From the NCBI GenBank assembly GCA_964645585.1, contig CAZYAN010000043.1:1-34542 (forward strand): 34,542 nt of DNA. The letters run 5' to 3'. A model generated the notes under the pieces. That model searched no databases and was not told the DNA's origin. It saw only the letters and a list, made by a program, of their open reading frames with translations. Each line of letters begins with the position of its first letter. Position 1 is the stretch's first letter. This document shows positions 15,104 to 23,246 of this stretch, piece by piece. The position numbers and the translations under genes were made by a program. This stretch comes from DATGSL01 sp964645585. Lineage in GTDB: Bacteria; Verrucomicrobiota; Verrucomicrobiia; Opitutales; T3Sed10-336.

Positions 15104-16248
15104 AGCTCGCTCGGGTCGACGCGGATCGGGTAGCGGAACAGTCGGCCCTCATAGTTCCGAAACACGATTTCCTCCTCATTGATTGATTGAACGTATTCCG
15201 GATTGATCGGAACCTTTCCGCCGCCGCCGGGCGCATCGATCACAAACTGTGGAACCGCGTAGCCGGTCGTGTGCCCGCGCAGCCGTTCAATGATCTCCAG
15301 TCCTTTGCGGACATCGACCCGCAGATGCGAGCTGCCGGTGATCAGATCGCACTGATACAGGTAATACGGACGAACCCGCATGCGCAGGAGACGGTGCACG
15401 AGCGCCCGCATTACATCGGCGTCGTCGTTGACGCCTTTCAGCAGCACCGACTGGTTCCCCAGCGGCACACCGGCCCGGGCGAGCCGGTCACAGGCTTGCT
15501 TCACTTCCATGGTGCATTCGCGCGGATGGTTTGCATGAATGCTCATCCAGATCGGCTCATGCTTCTCGAAGATCGCGCACAGTTCCGGAGTAATTCGCTG
15601 CGGCAGGAAAATCGGGATCCGCGAGCCGATCCGAATGAACTCGACATGCGGGATCGCGCGAAGGCGTTCGAGCAAATAGTCGAGTTTGCGGTCGGCCAGC
15701 AGGAGCGGGTCGCCGCCGCTCAACAGCACATCGCGCACCTCCGGGTGCTCCTCGATGTAGCGGAGCCCTTGTTCAAATTCCGGGTGAAAATCGTAACCCT
15801 GACTGTTGCTCACCAAGCGGCTGCGCGTGCAATAACGGCAATAGGCGGCGCAGCGGTCGGTCACGAGAAACAGGACGCGGTCCGGATAGCGATGCACGAG
15901 CCCAGGCACCGGCATGTGACTGTCCTCCCCGCACGGATCCTTCATCTCCTGCGGCGACACCGTCATCTCTTCGATCCGCGGGATCACCTGACGGCGGATC
16001 GGGCATTCCGGGTCATCGCGGTCGATCAGATTGAAGAAATACGGCGTGATCGCCAGCGCCAGTTTTTTATTGGCGAAGTAGCATCCCTGTTTCTCTTCGG
16101 GCGTTAGCGTCAGATACCGCTCGACCTGCTCGACTGAGATCAGACGGTTTTTCAGCTGCCATCGCCAATCCTTCCAGTTCTCCTCCGGGACGTGCTCCCA
16201 CAATCCCCGGCCCTGATACCATTCCTGCCGGTCTTCCTGGTAAGACAT
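15064..16248 (-). CDS. kamA: Lysine 2,3-aminomutase
   Basis: 394 residues from ATG 16248 (MSYQEDRQEW). A frame start at 16311 adds 21 residues without family-like sequence. This radical SAM enzyme uses S-adenosylmethionine and pyridoxal phosphate to convert L-lysine to L-beta-lysine in the cytoplasm. The iron-sulfur motif CAAYCRYC supplies Cys133, Cys137 and Cys140. The PLP lysine is Lys345 in APGGGGKVP. The two aspartates that hold the lysine side-chain amine in KamA are present (Asp301 in CDLITGSSH and Asp338 in VIDAPGG), which argues against the glutamate aminomutase and the shorter EpmB. Beta-lysine can feed lysine fermentation or the osmolyte N-acetyl-beta-lysine. No ablB-like acetyltransferase or degradation genes are adjacent, so which is meant is open. 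The 3' end overlaps the convergent DoxX-like gene by 40 bases. Confidence 0.93.
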   Translation of the reverse strand: MSYQEDRQEWYQGRGLWEHVPEENWKDWRWQLKNRLISVEQVERYLTLTPEEKQGCYFANKKLALAITPYFFNLIDRDDPECPIRRQVIPRIEEMTVSPQEMKDPCGEDSHMPVPGLVHRYPDRVLFLVTDRCAAYCRYCTRSRLVSNSQGYDFHPEFEQGLRYIEEHPEVRDVLLSGGDPLLLADRKLDYLLERLRAIPHVEFIRIGSRIPIFLPQRITPELCAIFEKHEPIWMSIHANHPRECTMEVKQACDRLARAGVPLGNQSVLLKGVNDDADVMRALVHRLLRMRVRPYYLYQCDLITGSSHLRVDVRKGLEIIERLRGHTTGYAVPQFVIDAPGGGGKVPINPEYVQSINEEEIVFRNYEGRLFRYPIRVDPSELQEAVELPAELLV

Positions 16249-16289
16249 ATTTCGATAAGCCAACCTTCCAAACGGCTCGCTGTCAAACG

Positions 16290-16310
16290 TGCCGGTTACA
16301 TTCACCGGCA
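16290..16310. promoter_or_regulatory. Perfect inverted repeat between kamA and carA
   Basis: TGCCGGT (16290-16296) and ACCGGCA (16304-16310) form a 7-base perfect dyad around a 7-base spacer, in the divergent region between the kamA start (16248) and carA start (16384). It could be an operator for either gene or an RNA hairpin. No known regulator site is recognised. Confidence 0.35.
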
Positions 16311-16383
16311 AATTACAAAAGCGGCGGTGAAAACACCAACAATTTGTTTGCAGGCCGGATTAAATGCCGTTCCCTTTGCGATA

Positions 16384-17550
16384 ATGGCCAATTTGAAAAC
16401 AGGTGTCCTCGCTCTCGAGAATGGCGCCGTCTTTCGCGGGCTTCCCTTCGGTCACGAAACCACGGTCGTTGGCGAAGCCGTTTTCAACACGAGTATGACG
16501 GGTTACCAGGAGGTCCTCACCGACCCTTCCTACTTCGCCCAGATCGTGACGATGACGTCTCCCGAAATCGGCAACTACGGGATCAATCCCGAGGATCAGG
16601 AATCGGACGGACCGAAGGCAACCGGCTTTGTCGTGCGCGAATTAAGTCCGGTCGCCAGCAGCTGGCGGAGCCGGCAGACACTCGACAGCTACCTGAAGGA
16701 GCACAAGATTCCCGGTCTCCAAGAGGTCGATACCCGCGCGATCACAAAGATGCTCCGCGTTCGCGGTGCCATGAAAGCCTGCTTGAGCACGGAGGAGATC
16801 ACCGATGAGGAAGCCGTCGAACGCGCGCGCGGCTGGCCCGGCCTTCTCGGAGTTGATTTTGTCAAGGAGGTCACCTGTCGTGAGCCTTACCAGTGGGATC
16901 CGGCCGGGATGCACAGCAGCCCGTTCACGGTCGAAGGGACCAACCTGAACCAGACCCCGCAACCGACGAAGCGGTTTCGGATCGCCGCCTTCGATCTCGG
17001 CGCGAAACACTCGATTTTCCGCAAACTCCGCAGCCACGGTTTCGATGTGTTCGTCGTGCCGGCCGACGCCTCGCCCGAACAGGTCGAGGAGCTCAATCCG
17101 GATGGGATTTTCCTTTCCAACGGGCCCGGCGATCCGGCGGCAATTCAAAAGATTCACAAAAACGTCGCTCGCCTGATTGAGAAGCATCCAACCTTCGGCA
17201 TTTGCCTCGGCCATCAGGTCGTCGCGCACGCGATCGGCGCCGAAACTTTCAAACTCAAATTCGGACATCGAGGCGCCAATCAGCCGGTTAAAAATTTGGA
17301 TACAGGCGTGGTCTCCATCACTTCCCAGAATCACGGATTTGCCACCGATCCCAAGAGTATCGAGAAACGCGGCGCGTCCGTGACGGAGATCAACCTCAAC
17401 GACCAGACCGTCGAAGGACTTCGCCACAACACGCTTCCGGTCTTCACCGTCCAATACCACCCCGAAGCGGCCCCCGGCCCCAACGATGCCGATCCGCTTT
17501 TTGTCGAATTCTACCGCCTGATCGAACGCCGGAAAGCGGGGAAGATTTAG
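16384..17550 (+). CDS. carA: Carbamoyl-phosphate synthase small (glutaminase) subunit
   Basis: 388 residues, typical length. ATG 16384 opens with the family's own N-terminus (MANLKTGVLALENGAVFRG). CarA releases ammonia from glutamine and channels it to the large subunit CarB, which makes carbamoyl phosphate for arginine and pyrimidine synthesis. The N-terminal CarA domain covers about 5-140 (FNTSMTGYQEVLTDPSY; QEVDTRAITKMLR). The class I glutamine amidotransferase domain follows, with nucleophile Cys274 in FGICLGHQ, and His359/Glu361 in QYHPEAAPGP, giving the full triad. It is not followed by carB: a repeat-rich gap and aroC come next. No Shine-Dalgarno site precedes the ATG. Confidence 0.97.
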   Translation: MANLKTGVLALENGAVFRGLPFGHETTVVGEAVFNTSMTGYQEVLTDPSYFAQIVTMTSPEIGNYGINPEDQESDGPKATGFVVRELSPVASSWRSRQTLDSYLKEHKIPGLQEVDTRAITKMLRVRGAMKACLSTEEITDEEAVERARGWPGLLGVDFVKEVTCREPYQWDPAGMHSSPFTVEGTNLNQTPQPTKRFRIAAFDLGAKHSIFRKLRSHGFDVFVVPADASPEQVEELNPDGIFLSNGPGDPAAIQKIHKNVARLIEKHPTFGICLGHQVVAHAIGAETFKLKFGHRGANQPVKNLDTGVVSITSQNHGFATDPKSIEKRGASVTEINLNDQTVEGLRHNTLPVFTVQYHPEAAPGPNDADPLFVEFYRLIERRKAGKI

Positions 17551-17752
17551 GTTTAGTTATCGGTTCGTGGTTATTTGTTATTGGGTTATTCGCTATTGGT
17601 GATCTTTTAAGCGGTGTCCGAGAATTTCAATCGAGTCCCGATTTGGCGCTAAAGGGGCATGCAAAGCCGCCTGTTTTTCGGGGCCTTCCACCGGTTATGA
17701 TTTACTTACTAATAACAAATAACCAATAACTAATAACTACTAACAGATAATA
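17551..17752. repeat. Two opposite-facing 7-base-period arms flanking about 110 bases (MITE-like)
   Basis: The left arm begins at the base after the carA stop: 7-base units such as TATCGGT, TCGTGGT, TATTTGT, TATTGGG. The right arm reads ACTTACT, AATAACA, AATAACC, AATAACT, AATAACT, ACTAACA, GATAATA (17704-17752). By eye, adjacent units agree at 32 of 42 positions in the right arm and 24 of 42 in the left. The arms are an imperfect inverted repeat of each other (17555-17582 with 17711-17738, 15 bases perfect at the inner end). The roughly 110 bases between them are GC-rich, non-coding and unrecognised. The block lies in the carA-aroC gap, 8 bases before the aroC start. It may be a small mobile repeat or a local heptamer expansion. 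Confidence 0.6.
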
Positions 17753-17760
17753 CCACCAGA

Positions 17761-18858
17761 ATGCCCAACAGCTTCGGCAAGTTGTTCACAATCACCACCT
17801 GGGGCGAAAGCCACGGAGGCGGCATCGGCGTCGTCATCGACGGCTGCCCGCCCGGGCTTCCGCTCAGCGAGGCGGACATCCAGCCCGAACTCGATCGGCG
17901 GCGTCCCGGGCAAAGCTCGATTGTGACGCCACGCAAGGAAAGCGACACCGTGACCATCGTCTCCGGCGTTTTTGATGGCCGCACGACCGGCACGCCGCTC
18001 ACGATGACCGTTCCCAACGCCGACCAGCGTCCCGAGGCTTACACGGAAATGAAGGAGAAATTCCGCCCGTCGCACGCGGATTTCACTTACCAGCAAAAAT
18101 ACGGCCTTCGCGACCATCGCGGCGGCGGGCGTTCCTCGGCACGCGAAACCATCGGCCGCGTTGCCGCCGGTGCCATCGCCCGAAAGATTTTACAGACGTG
18201 CGGCAACGTTGCGATCGCAGCTTTCGTCACCCGCGTCCACGATATTGAAATGCCGGATTTTCCGGATTTCCCTTCCCGCGACCAAGTCGACGCGACACCG
18301 GTTCGCTGCCCGAACCTCGCGACCGCCGAAAAAATGATCGATCGCATCAAGGAGGTTCGTAAGCAAGGCGACTCGGTCGGCGGCGTTATCGAGTGCCGCG
18401 TCCGCGGCTTGCCAGTCGGCCTCGGAGAGCCGGTCTTTGACCGCTTGGAAGCCGACCTCGCCAAGGCGATGCTCTCCCTCCCGGCAACGAAGGGATTTGA
18501 AATCGGCAGCGGCTTCGAGGGCACCCGGCTGAAAGGGTCCGAACACAACGATCCGTTTATCATCCGCGACGGTCGCGTTCGCGCCGAAAGCAATCGCGCC
18601 GGCGGGGTTCTCGGCGGAATCAGCAGCGGCGAAGACCTGGTTTTCCGGGTCGCCTTCAAGCCGACCGCCACCATTCTGCGCCCGCAGGACACGGTCGACG
18701 TCAAGGGACAGGAAACCGAGCTCGCGGCGCGCGGCCGTCACGACCCATGCGTTCTTCCGCGCGCCGTGCCGATCGTCGAAAGCATGGCCGCGCTTGTCCT
18801 TGTCGATCACTGGATGCGTCATTTTGCCCAAACCAAAACCTTTTCGTTTGATCTTTGA
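17761..18858 (+). CDS. aroC: Chorismate synthase
   Basis: 365 residues, standard length. AroC performs the last step of the shikimate pathway, removing phosphate from 5-enolpyruvylshikimate-3-phosphate to give chorismate, using reduced FMN. Family signatures are present in order: FTITTWGESHGGGIGVVIDG at 9-28, LDRRRPGQSSIVTPRKESD at about 44-62, the DHRGGGRSSARET block at about 119-131, and RHDPCVLPRAVPIVE near the end, including the histidines thought to act in catalysis. The ATG lies right after the AT-rich heptamer array and has no Shine-Dalgarno site, so how it is translated is unclear. A second shikimate gene, aroQ, is 6 kb downstream in the window. The next gene begins 3 bases after its stop, pointing to an operon. 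Confidence 0.97.
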   Translation: MPNSFGKLFTITTWGESHGGGIGVVIDGCPPGLPLSEADIQPELDRRRPGQSSIVTPRKESDTVTIVSGVFDGRTTGTPLTMTVPNADQRPEAYTEMKEKFRPSHADFTYQQKYGLRDHRGGGRSSARETIGRVAAGAIARKILQTCGNVAIAAFVTRVHDIEMPDFPDFPSRDQVDATPVRCPNLATAEKMIDRIKEVRKQGDSVGGVIECRVRGLPVGLGEPVFDRLEADLAKAMLSLPATKGFEIGSGFEGTRLKGSEHNDPFIIRDGRVRAESNRAGGVLGGISSGEDLVFRVAFKPTATILRPQDTVDVKGQETELAARGRHDPCVLPRAVPIVESMAALVLVDHWMRHFAQTKTFSFDL

Positions 18859-18861
18859 GCC

Positions 18862-19587
18862 ATGGCGGAGAAGCCGTTACTTTATCTGGTGCTCGGCGCG
18901 CCGCGATCCGGTCGCCGGGAGCTGGTATTCGATCTAATTCGCGGGGGGCTGGACAGCGACGCGAAGCCGGTTGTGATTATTTCCGACCAAGAAGCTCTGG
19001 CGGACGCGAAACCGGAGGCCAGCACGGCCGTCGCCGCCTGGACTTGGAACGGAGTCAATCTGGACCTGGATGTTCCCTCGGAGTTTACTCACATTTTCCT
19101 CCTGGCCGACGGCCGCTCGAATCCGGTCGACCAAGTCGAGGCGTTTGCCGCGTGGCTGCCCGGTCAGGAAATCGAGCTCGCGCGCATTATAACGGTCGTG
19201 AGCGCGCAGCTGGCTTTCGAACACAAAGAGCTCTTGCGCTGGTATGAAGCCTGTATCCACTTTTCGGATGTTGTATTGATCAACCGGCGCGAACAGGTAG
19301 ATCCCAAGTGGATCGCGAACTTTATCGATCATTTCAAAAAAGAGCAGCACTACCCGTGTCACTTCGAGCAGGTCAAACAAGGAAAGGTTAAGAATCCGCC
19401 GCTCCTTCTCGAACCGGAACCGCGCCGCATCTCGCTGATTTTTGACGAACTTCCCGTCCTTGAGGAAGATGAGGAGGACGAGACGGATCTCGATTCCGAA
19501 GAAACGGGGGATCCGTACATCCGCCGCCTCCCGTCGGGCCGCCGAGAAAAGCAAATTCCCGAAATTACCCGCTACATCGGCGAGTGA
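18862..19587 (+). CDS. CobW/COG0523-like protein with degenerate P-loop
   Basis: 241 residues. The N-terminus (PLLYLVLGAPRSGRREL) has the strand-loop-helix of a P-loop NTPase. However, the loop reads GAPRSGRRE, with arginine where the nucleotide-binding Lys-Ser/Thr should be. Later, DVVLINRREQV lies where CobW-type GTPases have the base-reading NKxD motif and keeps only the asparagine. WYEACIHFSDVVLINR and the ARIITVVSAQL region further resemble COG0523 proteins. The last 55 residues are strongly acidic (LEEDEEDETDLD) and then basic. Known COG0523 proteins are GTP-dependent metal-cofactor chaperones. This one probably no longer hydrolyses GTP. It starts 3 bases after aroC and may be cotranscribed, but a functional link to chorismate synthase is not evident. 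Confidence 0.75.
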   Translation: MAEKPLLYLVLGAPRSGRRELVFDLIRGGLDSDAKPVVIISDQEALADAKPEASTAVAAWTWNGVNLDLDVPSEFTHIFLLADGRSNPVDQVEAFAAWLPGQEIELARIITVVSAQLAFEHKELLRWYEACIHFSDVVLINRREQVDPKWIANFIDHFKKEQHYPCHFEQVKQGKVKNPPLLLEPEPRRISLIFDELPVLEEDEEDETDLDSEETGDPYIRRLPSGRREKQIPEITRYIGE

Positions 19588-19747
19588 AGGCAGAGCCCGG
19601 GAGCGATCGTTGGGTCGCCCCAGCAGGACTGATTGATGGATTCACGCTTACCCGCGGCAGCGCCCTGGCGGATCCGGCAAGCATACGCAAAGCCCGGAAA
19701 GGGCGAATAAACGGCTACGTCGACTTCACCGTTCGCAGCACCCTTAC

Positions 19748-21859
19748 CTACGCTCGCTCAATCGATTTTCCGGCCCGCTCCAAAAAGAAGTTCTGGGCCG
19801 AAAACGGATCGCAGCCGCCTTCGCGCTTGACCGAAGAATACGCGCCGGACGGCTCCAGAAGTTTCGCCTCCGACGTATCGTCGAGATAGGTTTGAAGAAT
19901 TACCTGAAGCTCTTCCTGCAGACGCGGATCTTCAATCGGAAAAACGACCTCGATTCGCCGGAAGAAATTGCGCGGCATCCAGTCCGCGCTCCCCGCGTAA
20001 TAAAGCGGTGATCCGCCGTGATTCCCGAAATAATAAATCCGGCTGTGCTCGAGGAAGCGCCCAACGATGCTCCGCACGCGGATATTTTCACTCATCCCTT
20101 TCACACCGGGAACCAGACAGCAGGTTCCGCGAAGAATCAGGTCCACCTGCACCCCGGCTCGCGAGGCTTCATACAACCGGTCGATCGTCGCTTTGTCCGC
20201 CAGGCTGTTGAGCTTTGCGATGATTTGTGCGGGATTCCCCGCTCTCGCATTTTCCGTTTCCCGGTCAATCATCGCGAGCAGTCGCTCATGCAAAGTATAC
20301 GGTGCGACCAGCAGGCGCTCGAACGCGGGAGTGAGTCCGAAACCGGTTAATGTATTAAAGAGGAGCGCGACCTCGGTGGTTATTTCATCGCGAGCCGTGA
20401 AGAAACTAAGATCAATATAGAGCCGAGCGGTCTGCGGATTATAGTTGCCAGTGCCGAGATGGACATAACGCCGAAGCTGGTCGCCTTCCCGGCGAACGAC
20501 TAAACTGCATTTTCCGTGAATTTTGAGGCCGACCATCCCGTACGCGACATGCACACCAGCTTCTTCCAGCTGCTTCGCCCATTGGATATTCTGTTCCTCG
20601 TCAAACCGCGCCTTCAGCTCAACAAGCGCCGTCACTTGTTTTCCATTTCGTGAAGCTTCGATCAGCGCCCGGACAATCGGAGAATCGCCGCTCGTCCGGT
20701 AAAGCGTTTGTTTAATCGCAAAAACCCGGGGGTCGCGCGCGGCTTGCTGGATAAATTCGACGACCGGCTGAAAGGATTCGAATGGATGGTGGAGCAGGAT
20801 GTCACGCTCGGCTATCGCGCGAAAGATAGACCGGCTTTGTGCGAGCGCCGGACGGATCACCGGCTGGAACGGCTTAAACTTCAGGTCGGGACGGTCAATA
20901 AGCTCATAGACGCTGTTCAAGCGCATCAAGTTGATTGGTCCGCGAATCCGAAAGACATATTCAGATGGCAGCCGGATGTATCGAAGAAGCCGATGCAGAA
21001 CCGAGTGGGGCACCCCCGTTTCAATCTCGAGCCGAACCGCGGCGCCTTTCTCCCGGTGCTTGAGCTCCTCCTCAATCTCCTTGAGAAAATTTTGCGCCTC
21101 CTCCTCGTCGATATAGAGGTCGCTGTTCCGCGTGATACGAAATGCCTGCGCGCACTGCACCGTAAATCCGGGAAAGAGGAAACTCGCATTCAGTTTGATG
21201 ATGTCACTCAGGAAAATGAAGCGGTAGTGCTTGCGGCTTCGCTGCCCAATCCGAACCACGCGCGGCAAAATCCGCGGGACCGGCAAAATCGCCATGCGCA
21301 GTTCGGCGTCCGGTTCCTCCGGATGCTCGAGACAAACGAGGACGTTCAGGCTCTTGTTGACGATCTGAGGGAACGGATGCGCCGGGTCGATCGCCCGCGG
21401 CGTCAAGACCGGAAATACCTGCTCGATGAAATACCCTTTGATCCAGGCGAGATCGGTGTCTGTCAGCTGATCGACTGACAAAAACGAAATCCCTTCCTCA
21501 CGCAGTGCCGGGACAATCTCTTCCTGAAAGCAGCGATGCTGGTCTTCAACCAATGACGTCACGACATCGTGAATACGACGCAGCTGTTCACGCGCTCCGA
21601 GGCCGTCCATCGCCGTCTGCACGGTTCCCGACCTCACCTGCTGGATCAGACCGGCAACGCGGATCTCGAAGAACTCGTCGAGGTTAGAACTGACGATCGC
21701 CAGAAACTTGAGGCGTTCGAGCAGCGGGTTCGCCGCCAGTCGGGCCTGTTTCAGAACGCGCCGATTGAACGCAAGCCAGCTGAGCTCCCGGTTGAAGTAC
21801 GCCACCCGGCCAACGGGATTTTCCGTCACTGCCGGATCGACTTTGGCCGCCTTGATCAT
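19748..21859 (-). CDS. ppk1: Polyphosphate kinase 1
   Basis: 703 residues from ATG 21859, chosen because GGAG lies 8 bases upstream (21871-21868). A frame reaching 21919 lacks such support. PPK1 reversibly adds the terminal phosphate of ATP to polyphosphate at the membrane. The N-terminal domain opens with YFNRELSWLAFNRRVL and SSNLDEFFEIRVAGL. The catalytic phospholipase-D-like domains carry the autophosphorylated histidine, His448 in LKIHGKCSL, and the second His605 in LEHSRIYYFGNHG. RIRGPIN and YVHLGTGNYN are standard flanking motifs. It is convergent with the aroC operon across a 160-base gap in which I see no terminator. It is transcribed away from the glyoxalase operon. Confidence 0.96.
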   Translation of the reverse strand: MIKAAKVDPAVTENPVGRVAYFNRELSWLAFNRRVLKQARLAANPLLERLKFLAIVSSNLDEFFEIRVAGLIQQVRSGTVQTAMDGLGAREQLRRIHDVVTSLVEDQHRCFQEEIVPALREEGISFLSVDQLTDTDLAWIKGYFIEQVFPVLTPRAIDPAHPFPQIVNKSLNVLVCLEHPEEPDAELRMAILPVPRILPRVVRIGQRSRKHYRFIFLSDIIKLNASFLFPGFTVQCAQAFRITRNSDLYIDEEEAQNFLKEIEEELKHREKGAAVRLEIETGVPHSVLHRLLRYIRLPSEYVFRIRGPINLMRLNSVYELIDRPDLKFKPFQPVIRPALAQSRSIFRAIAERDILLHHPFESFQPVVEFIQQAARDPRVFAIKQTLYRTSGDSPIVRALIEASRNGKQVTALVELKARFDEEQNIQWAKQLEEAGVHVAYGMVGLKIHGKCSLVVRREGDQLRRYVHLGTGNYNPQTARLYIDLSFFTARDEITTEVALLFNTLTGFGLTPAFERLLVAPYTLHERLLAMIDRETENARAGNPAQIIAKLNSLADKATIDRLYEASRAGVQVDLILRGTCCLVPGVKGMSENIRVRSIVGRFLEHSRIYYFGNHGGSPLYYAGSADWMPRNFFRRIEVVFPIEDPRLQEELQVILQTYLDDTSEAKLLEPSGAYSSVKREGGCDPFSAQNFFLERAGKSIERA

Positions 21860-21991
21860 CGTGAACGCTCCAATAAAACGAAAGTTCGCCCGTTTTCGAG
21901 ATTTTCCCCGCGACGACACGAGGATTCTTCCCGAGTCGCTCGCGCGGAGCGCGCCCGGTGAACAGCATCGGGGTTTCCTGAGCCTTTTGAT

Positions 21992-22020
21992 TTGTCACAC
22001 TTTTCTTTTCGACATATCGT
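21992..22020 (+). promoter_or_regulatory. Candidate sigma-70 promoter for the glyoxalase operon
   Basis: TTGTCA (21992-21997, five of six consensus bases), a 17-base spacer and TATCGT (22015-22020, four of six). Transcription would begin about 22026-22028, within a few bases of the glyoxalase ATG at 22030. No Shine-Dalgarno site lies upstream of that ATG, so the transcript could be leaderless. The match is moderate and not tested. Confidence 0.45.
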
Positions 22021-22029
22021 GCTCCGTGT

Positions 22030-22407
22030 ATGATCAAGTTTCTTCACACACGGATCCGCGTCGGCGACTTGGAACGTTCTATCGCTTTCTATGAAACACT
22101 CGGTTTTACGCTCACGCGCCGGACCGAAAAATCGCCTGCCGGGAATCAGCTCGCTTTTCTCGAGCTTCCAGGCAACCCGCACTTTCTCGAACTTGCCTAT
22201 TCGGCCGACTACGATCTCAACGTCCCGGAGGATCTGATGCATATCGCTCTCGGCGTGGAAAATTTGATCGAATTCTGCGACCGCCTCGAAAAACAGGGCA
22301 TCGAAATCTGGCCGGACGGCTGGCGCGAGAAATTTCAAACAGAAAACAAAATGGCGTTTGTGACCGACCCCGACGGATACGAAGTCGAGCTCCTTGAGAA
22401 AAAATGA
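22030..22407 (+). CDS. gloA: Glyoxalase I (lactoylglutathione lyase, VOC family)
   Basis: 125 residues, standard length. Glyoxalase I isomerises the hemithioacetal of methylglyoxal and a thiol (glutathione in the best-known cases) to the lactoyl-thioester. All four metal ligands of the family are seen: His6, Glu54, His71 and Glu120, in the two beta-alpha-beta-beta-beta halves (FLHTRIRVGDLERSIAFYE; LMHIALGVEN; DPDGYEVELLEK). It is first of three genes joined by ATGA overlaps with a hydrolase and a dehydrogenase, which points to a detoxification operon. The thiol partner is unknown: many PVC bacteria lack a clear glutathione pathway. There is no ribosome binding site, and a promoter ends 10 bases before the ATG, so leaderless translation is possible. 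Confidence 0.9.
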   Translation: MIKFLHTRIRVGDLERSIAFYETLGFTLTRRTEKSPAGNQLAFLELPGNPHFLELAYSADYDLNVPEDLMHIALGVENLIEFCDRLEKQGIEIWPDGWREKFQTENKMAFVTDPDGYEVELLEKK

Positions 22408-23246
22408 AAGAAATTCCTTTGCCCGAAATTCCCCTCGAGGACGACTTCAACGACATCATCGGCAAGGCCCAGCGCGGGCTCGGCATCGGTAATCGCGAAC
22501 TTTGCGAAAAGGCCGGGATCACGGAAGACGCGTTAAACAAAATCAAAAACGGCACTTTCGATGAAGAGCCCGTTCGGCTGGTAGCTGACGTGCTCGCCCT
22601 CGGTGCCGACGCGCTCGTTGCCATCGGCCGCGGCGCCTGGTATCCCAAATTACCTGACCCGGTCGGCGGGCTCGCCGTTTCCAATACCCGCTACGACGAC
22701 ATGACCGTCAACTCGTGCGTCGTATGGAGCCTCGCCACCCGCGACGCTTTCGTCTTCGACACCGGCGGCGATTGCACTCCCCTCCTGAAGGTGATCGAAA
22801 GCGAGAACCTTCAGGTGAAGGCGATTCTCCTGACCCATACCCACGTCGATCACGTCGCTGACCTTAGCCGCCTCCGAAAGGCAACGTCGGCACCGGTCTT
22901 CGCCCATGAACTCGAAGATTTTGCCGACGCCAACGCTTTCATCGAAGGACGAAAATTCACCGATGGCGACCTGAAGATCTCGACCCTTCTCACCTGCGGC
23001 CATGCCGCGGGCGGCGTCACCTACCTGATCAGCGGACTGGAGATCCCAGTGGCGATCACCGGCGACGCGATTTTCGCCGGATCGATGGGCGGCGGCCTCG
23101 TTTCCTACCAAGACGCTCTGCGCACCAACCGAGAGAAGATTTTCACCCTTCCCGACCACACTTTGCTTTGTCCCGGTCATGGTCCCGCGACAACCGTCGG
23201 ACAAGAAAAACAGCACAACCCGTTTTTCCCGGAATTTCAGTCATGA
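22404..23246 (+). CDS. HTH-metallo-beta-lactamase fusion, glyoxalase II-like hydrolase
   Basis: 280 residues with two domains. Residues about 15-75 form an XRE-type helix-turn-helix (GLGIGNRELCEKAGITEDAL, then VADVLALG). Residues about 85-280 are a metallo-beta-lactamase domain with the full zinc site: His145, His147, Asp149 and His150 in THTHVDHV, His200 in CGHAAGG, Asp221 in ITGDAIF and His259 in CPGHGPATT. Family hydrolases of this kind cleave thioesters such as lactoyl-glutathione. Its place directly after glyoxalase I (ATGA overlap 22404-22407) makes glyoxalase II activity the best guess. The fused HTH is unusual and could bind DNA, for example autoregulating the operon, or serve only as a dimerisation module. 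It overlaps the next gene by ATGA too (23243-23246). Confidence 0.85.
   Translation: MKEIPLPEIPLEDDFNDIIGKAQRGLGIGNRELCEKAGITEDALNKIKNGTFDEEPVRLVADVLALGADALVAIGRGAWYPKLPDPVGGLAVSNTRYDDMTVNSCVVWSLATRDAFVFDTGGDCTPLLKVIESENLQVKAILLTHTHVDHVADLSRLRKATSAPVFAHELEDFADANAFIEGRKFTDGDLKISTLLTCGHAAGGVTYLISGLEIPVAITGDAIFAGSMGGGLVSYQDALRTNREKIFTLPDHTLLCPGHGPATTVGQEKQHNPFFPEFQS

Noticed and set aside
16248..16311. Upstream start for kamA at 16311
   Set aside because: The added 21 residues have no family similarity and include the inverted repeat region. ATG 16248 fits the normal length better.
21860..21919. Upstream start for ppk1 at 21919
   Set aside because: GGAG at 8 bases from ATG 21859 supports the shorter protein, and the extra residues are not family-like.
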